A stretch of 64,000 nucleotides of DNA, taken from Pseudomonas uvaldensis (GTDB lineage Bacteria > Pseudomonadota > Gammaproteobacteria > Pseudomonadales > Pseudomonadaceae). The stretch covers positions 124,001-188,000 of the forward strand of contig NZ_JAIWKS010000001.1 in NCBI RefSeq assembly GCF_021271205.1, in the 5' to 3' direction. Position numbers and translations under genes: made by a program. The notes below the pieces were generated by a model that was given only the letters and a program-made list of their open reading frames with translations, did no database searches and was not told the DNA's origin. This document shows positions 60,162 through 64,000 of the stretch, in pieces; position 1 is the stretch's first letter; each line of letters begins with the position of its first letter.

Positions 60162-60851
60162 TCAGAAATCGTCTTCGACTTGGCCGTCCTTGACCTTGAA
60201 TTCGCGGTTTTGCAAGAAAGCGTTGCGGATGAACACGTATTTGTCGCCGCTCACCAATTTTTCGGCCGACAGCAGGCTCGCGCGGGTGTCGACAATGTTC
60301 AGGCCGAAAATAGAATTACGCACCGAGACGTTATCGATATAGGGATAGGGGGTGGTGTAGCTGTCCACGAACCTGGCCGGCGCATCACGCAAGGTGCTGG
60401 GGCCCAGCAGCGGCAGCATCACGTATGGACCGCTACCAACGCCCCAGTAGCCCAGGGTCTGGCCGAAGTCTTCGTCATTGCGCTGCAGGCCCATCTTGGT
60501 GCCCACGTCGAAGAAGCCCAACAGACCGAAGGTGGTGTTGAAGATCAATCGGGCAGTGTCGACTCCGGCGGCGGCCGGCTTGCCTTGCAGCACATCGTTG
60601 GCCAGGTTGCCCACGTCACCGATGTTGCGGAACATGTTATGGATGCCGTCTTCCAGGAATTGCGGCGTCACGTATTGATACCCCTGCGCCAGCGGCTTGA
60701 GCGCATAAGTGTCGACAGTGTCGTTGAAGGTGAAGATCGGACGGTTGATGCTTTCCCAAGGGTCGTCTTCCGTAGCGGCCTGGGAGGCGAACGGTACCAG
60801 CAGGACACTCGCGGAAAGACACAGCTGAGCTAGACGATGGCTCCAGCGCAT
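60162..60851 (-). CDS. mlaA: MlaA/VacJ family lipid-asymmetry protein
   Basis: The 229-residue protein has a signal peptide (MRWSHRLAQLCLSASVLLV, cleavage near SQAATE). Family motifs follow: DPWESINRPIFTFNDTVDTY, RFIFNTTFG-like ARLIFNTTFGLLGFFDVG, and GSGPYVMLPLLGPSTLRD. No lipobox Cys is present, as in some Pseudomonas members. It removes phospholipids from the outer leaflet together with OmpC and MlaBCDEF. Confidence 0.95.
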   Translation of the reverse strand: MRWSHRLAQLCLSASVLLVPFASQAATEDDPWESINRPIFTFNDTVDTYALKPLAQGYQYVTPQFLEDGIHNMFRNIGDVGNLANDVLQGKPAAAGVDTARLIFNTTFGLLGFFDVGTKMGLQRNDEDFGQTLGYWGVGSGPYVMLPLLGPSTLRDAPARFVDSYTTPYPYIDNVSVRNSIFGLNIVDTRASLLSAEKLVSGDKYVFIRNAFLQNREFKVKDGQVEDDF

Positions 60852-61053
60852 AGGGGAAAACTCCTTGGATGATTCAGGCTAGGGCGCCAAGCCCAGGCGG
60901 TGAGGCCGCTAGTATAAAGCGGAACGTGCCGATAGGCAGCATAGGAATAAGAACCTGCCCGTAGGACATTTCCTACATCAAACGCGTTCATTTCAATGTC
61001 ACCGGACTGTCATGGAGGGCCGGTAGGCTCCCGGTTATTTCAAGGACGTTCCC

Positions 61054-61674
61054 ATGCCTCGCGCCGAAGCTCTGCCCCTCCCCGTCCTCGACCTCACCGC
61101 CGTATTGTTTGGCCTGAGCGGGTGCCTGGTAGATTTCGGGGCACGCGCTCGCCAGCCTGGAGCAACGTCGGCCGAGCATGCGCAACCGACACCCGGTGCG
61201 CTCGAAAGCCTGCATCGCTTGCAACTTCAGAAGATCCCCTGCGCCTGGCTCGATGAACTGCCCCCCACCGTCAGTCATGGCCTGGCGGCTTCGTTGCCAG
61301 CATGGATCAAGCCTCCGCAACTTCCTGCAACAAATAATCCGTGGCCTGCTCCTCACGCCTGCTGGCAAGCATTGATGGCGCTGAATGTCCAGCAATTGGA
61401 CGGATGCGTACTGGTCAGCGGTGAACCCGGATTATTGCAGTCGGGGCTCAACGCCGGGTTGTGGACCATCGGACTCGCCTCCTGCGGCTCGCTGTGCGGC
61501 CTGACGCCCGGCGAATGGCAAGCCCTGAGCGAGCAACAACGAGAAGCCAAGCGAGCCAAGGCAACGGTTCAGATGTTCAGCCTGGGTGTACATTCAGTGA
61601 TCGACCATCTGGGAGAACTCGACACCTGCCTGGCCGATATCTGCCAACGTCGATTCAAAGGCGAGAAGCCCTGA
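61054..61674 (+). CDS. degenerate HAD-like protein
   Basis: The 206-residue protein has a HAD-type layout, but the first motif reads LFGLSGCLVDFG instead of DxDGTLxD, so the catalytic aspartates are lost. Later parts keep the HAD pattern: LDGCVLVSGEPGLLQSGLNA and a glycine-rich ending. It is probably inactive as a phosphatase. Start ATG 61054 with no strong ribosome site. Divergent from mlaA. Confidence 0.65.
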   Translation: MPRAEALPLPVLDLTAVLFGLSGCLVDFGARARQPGATSAEHAQPTPGALESLHRLQLQKIPCAWLDELPPTVSHGLAASLPAWIKPPQLPATNNPWPAPHACWQALMALNVQQLDGCVLVSGEPGLLQSGLNAGLWTIGLASCGSLCGLTPGEWQALSEQQREAKRAKATVQMFSLGVHSVIDHLGELDTCLADICQRRFKGEKP

Positions 61675-61780
61675 CCCTGATCATGCAGCAGGCGTGAGGG
61701 TGGATTACTCTTAAGGCAAGCCACGGACTTTTGACGCACCGTCGCGGTCCATGGCTGTGCCGATCAATAAGGAGTACGCC

Positions 61781-62047
61781 ATGCCTGGCCGCGAAGAACT
61801 GCAAGAAAAGCTCAACAACCTGCGCGTTCAATTGGATCAGGACCCGCCACTTTCTGAACCGGACCGCGAGCACCTGCAACAGCTGATGAGCCAGATCGAG
61901 GCCGAAATTGCGCTGGAAAACACCCTTCAGGACACCAGCCTGGTCGACGGCGTGAACCTGGCCGTGGAACGATTCGAAATCAGTCATCCCGCCGTTGCCG
62001 GAACGCTGCGCAATATCATGCTGACGCTGGGCAATATGGGTATCTGA
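61781..62047 (+). CDS. DUF4404 family protein
   Basis: The 88-residue helical protein (REELQEKLNNLRVQLDQDPP, PLSEPDREHLQQLMSQIEAE) matches DUF4404, common in Pseudomonas. AAGGAG stands before ATG 61781. Function unknown; coiled-coil suggests a scaffold or regulatory role. Confidence 0.85.
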   Translation: MPGREELQEKLNNLRVQLDQDPPLSEPDREHLQQLMSQIEAEIALENTLQDTSLVDGVNLAVERFEISHPAVAGTLRNIMLTLGNMGI

Positions 62048-62086
62048 TCAGTCTCGCCAGCGGGACACGAACCTGCAATGACCTCT

Positions 62087-62120
62087 TGTGGGAGCAAGCC
62101 TGCTCGCGATTGCTCCCACA
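62087..62120. repeat. REP-like palindrome downstream of DUF4404
   Basis: TGTGGGAGCAA (62087-62097) and TTGCTCCCACA (62110-62120) form an 11-bp perfect stem around GCCTGCTCGCGA. This is the paired REP form common in fluorescent pseudomonads; it may also act as a terminator. Confidence 0.75.
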
Positions 62121-62182
62121 CATTCTACATCGAGGCAAGCTGATCCGACGCTTTCGCGGGCTGGCTAGCTCCCGCAGAACTC

Positions 62183-63013
62183 TTATTGACGAACCAGACG
62201 ACGGTTCGGCAACTGCACCGTTTCTGTGCTGCGATAGGGATTGATGTCCAGCCCACCCCGGCGTACATACCGCGCATACACCGTCAATTTCTCCGGCTTG
62301 AGCAAGCGCTGCAGGTCGAGAAAGATCCGTTCAACGCATTGCTCATGGAAATCCGAATGCTGGCGAAAGCTGACGATGTAGGCCAACAAGCTGGCGTGAT
62401 CCAGGGCCGCGCCGCGATATTCCACCGCCACGCTGCCCCAGTCCGGCTGGCTGGTGACTGGGCAGTTGGATTTGAGCAAGTGGCTGTGCAGGCTTTCCTC
62501 GACGATGCGCGACGCGTCGCAACGCAGCAATTCCGGACGCGGATGCGCGTAAGAATCGACGCTGATATCCAGGTCATCGATGCACGTGCCGGGCAGTGCC
62601 ACCACACCTTCACTTTCCACGTCCTCGAGGCTGCGAATCCGCACCTCCACCGGTTTGCCGGCCGCGGCCGACAAGTCCTCGCGCAAGGTCGCTTCCAAGC
62701 TTGCGTTATCGGCGAACGGAGTCTGGTTCAAGGAATTGAGGTACAGCTTGAAGGACTTGGACTCAATGATGTTGGGAGAGTCCGCCGGGATCGCGAATTC
62801 ACCGATCGCCACCACTGGTTTGCCGGAGGGTAATAACCACGACAGCTCGAAACAGTTCCAGAAATCCACGCCCTTGTACGGCAGGGTTTCGGCCGTCAGG
62901 CCCAGCTCTGCCCATTTCGCGGTGCGCGGGATCGGGAACAACAGTGACGGCGTGTACGTGGCGATATATTCGCTGGACTTGCCCAGCGGCGAGTGTTCGG
63001 CTGCGGGATGCAT
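62183..63013 (-). CDS. queF: NADPH-dependent 7-cyano-7-deazaguanine reductase (QueF)
   Basis: The 276-residue enzyme reduces preQ0 to preQ1 in queuosine synthesis. Active-site Cys184 and Asp191 are seen in [15 protein letters not shown] with the same 7-residue spacing as in E. coli (190/197). The NADPH-binding [13 protein letters not shown] segment and the two-domain long form are clear. Start ATG 63013. Confidence 0.97.
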   Translation of the reverse strand: MHPAAEHSPLGKSSEYIATYTPSLLFPIPRTAKWAELGLTAETLPYKGVDFWNCFELSWLLPSGKPVVAIGEFAIPADSPNIIESKSFKLYLNSLNQTPFADNASLEATLREDLSAAAGKPVEVRIRSLEDVESEGVVALPGTCIDDLDISVDSYAHPRPELLRCDASRIVEESLHSHLLKSNCPVTSQPDWGSVAVEYRGAALDHASLLAYIVSFRQHSDFHEQCVERIFLDLQRLLKPEKLTVYARYVRRGGLDINPYRSTETVQLPNRRLVRQ

Positions 63014-63074
63014 GACGGAAACCTGACTGAAGAATCAGCGGATTCTATCAGCCTTTACCGCAGCCTTTGAGTGC

Positions 63075-63620
63075 TTACTGTCTGACGGTCAGGCCCCCTT
63101 TCATTCCAGCCTGGTAATGGCCGGGGATATTGCAGGCAAACTCCAGGCGGGTGGCCTGGCTGAACGTCCATGTCAGTTCAGCCGTCTTGCCCGGCTCCAC
63201 CAATACGCTGTTGGGGTCATCGTGGCGCATACCGGCCTGATCGTGTCCCATCGAGCCGTGAGTCATTGAGCCATGATCCATGGCCGGCGCCATCGCGGTG
63301 GGCGTCAATTGCCCGCTTTGTTGCATCTTCAGCATTTCTTGCTGGTGCTCGGCGTGCATCGTCACATCGCCCAGATTGAATTCATGCAACAACTGTCCTT
63401 TATTGATCAGCACGAACCGCACGGTTTCGCCAGTCTTGATGTCGAGTTCGCGGGGGTTGAAGGTCATGTCTCCCATGACCACCTTAATGCTGCGGCTCGC
63501 CTCGGCAGCCGATGCCGGACGGCCAAATTCAAAATGTCGGCCCGGCGACGCCCACGACGACGCACTGAAGGCCAGCGCACAAGCAGCCACGATCAAACGT
63601 TTCCCCATCAACATGTCCAT
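63075..63620 (-). CDS. copI: cupredoxin-like copper tolerance protein (CopI type)
   Basis: The 181-residue protein has a signal peptide (MGKRLIVAACALAFSASSWA) and a cupredoxin fold. Ligands are His in LLHEFNLGD and Cys-His-Met in FACNIPGHYQAGM. A Met/His-rich loop (MDHGSMTHGSMGHDQAGM) may bind more copper. It is divergent from a CopR/CusR-type regulator, so copper induction is likely. Start ATG 63620 behind GGAG. Confidence 0.85.
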   Translation of the reverse strand: MDMLMGKRLIVAACALAFSASSWASPGRHFEFGRPASAAEASRSIKVVMGDMTFNPRELDIKTGETVRFVLINKGQLLHEFNLGDVTMHAEHQQEMLKMQQSGQLTPTAMAPAMDHGSMTHGSMGHDQAGMRHDDPNSVLVEPGKTAELTWTFSQATRLEFACNIPGHYQAGMKGGLTVRQ

Positions 63621-63692
63621 ACTCCAATCGGATTAGGTTCAGCCTGTGGGAAACTCTATCCTTACAGCGCTGCCAGTCGGCTGACAGCTCGA

Positions 63693-63706
63693 TTACAACT
63701 TTGTCA
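63693..63706. promoter_or_regulatory. candidate CopR/CusR box
   Basis: TTACAACTTTGTCA is an imperfect inverted repeat whose reverse strand TGACAAAGTTGTAA fits the copper-responsive CusR/CopR pattern. It is centred between copI and the regulator. Confidence 0.45.
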
Positions 63707-63769
63707 GCTTGCGTCGCGACGGTACCTGCTGCGGTATAAAGCTGCGTCCAACAATGTCTGGGGCTGTGC

Positions 63770-64000
63770 ATGAAACTGCTGATCGTCGAAGACCAAACGA
63801 AAACCGGTCAATACCTGCGCCAGGGCCTGAGCGAAGCCGGGTTCAATGCCGACCTGGTGGCCGATGGCATCACGGGCCAGCAACTGGCCCTGAGCGGCGA
63901 TTACGCTCTGTTGATTCTCGATGTGATGCTGCCCGGCCGTGACGGCTGGCAGATTCTGCAGGCGGTCCGCGGCGCCGGGCTGGATACACCCGTGCTGTTT
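63770..64000 (+). CDS. copR: CopR/CusR-type heavy metal response regulator (partial)
   Basis: The first 77 residues of an OmpR-family regulator: acidic pocket in MKLLIVEDQTKTGQYLRQGL, phospho-acceptor Asp in LLILDVMLPGRDGW. The KTGxYLRQGLxEAGF pattern is typical of IrlR/CopR/CusR. It runs off the window. Its sensor kinase is expected next. Confidence 0.85.
   Translation, partial: MKLLIVEDQTKTGQYLRQGLSEAGFNADLVADGITGQQLALSGDYALLILDVMLPGRDGWQILQAVRGAGLDTPVLF

Overview
The window is a Pseudomonas chromosome segment, probably of the fluorescens group, carrying one complete-looking prophage. The host call rests on gene order to the right of the prophage: dusA, tal, an RssC-type STAS protein, RssB and MlaA follow the order I recall for P. 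aeruginosa. REP-like GTGGGAG palindromes and high-GC codon use agree with it.

Left host arm (1-9483): chromate transporter, MscS-type channel, two unknown proteins, a LysR regulator with an exported isochorismatase-family hydrolase, an SOS-boxed radical-SAM DNA repair pair, a YhfG-Fic antitoxin-toxin pair and a VOC protein. At 9484-9658 lies a scar: a short integrase remnant followed by a broken copy of the dusA 5' end.

Prophage (about 9629-52133): it sits in the 5' end of dusA between two 26-bp identical att cores and supplies dusA with a new N-terminus. From left to right it has a HEPN-like gene, an A/T-rich cassette of three unknown genes, SOS-controlled umuDC with a divergent SRAP gene, a Dam-type methylase and a candidate small RNA. 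Then follows a leftward late operon: terminase, lambda-type head, P2-type contractile tail, endolysin and spanins. Upstream of it are a Q-like protein and a primase-helicase. Next come the CII/Cro/CI immunity region and a rightward operon of ten compact small genes that includes two PrtN-family activators. Last are an EEP-nuclease pair and the dusA-specific integrase. CI-type operators (AACCTAGGTT) stand both at the cro/cI divide and before the PrtN operon. This suggests a pyocin-like switch in which damage inactivates CI and PrtN-family activators are released.

Right host arm (52036-64000): dusA, then a translationally coupled pair of SF1 helicases (UPF1-like and UvrD-like) wedged between dusA and tal, then tal, rssC-rssB, mlaA, a degenerate HAD protein, DUF4404, queF, a copper cupredoxin and the start of a CopR/CusR-type regulator. 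The best candidates for undescribed systems are the two-helicase operon, the EEP nuclease with its KPAA-repeat partner, and the three-gene cassette in the left prophage arm.
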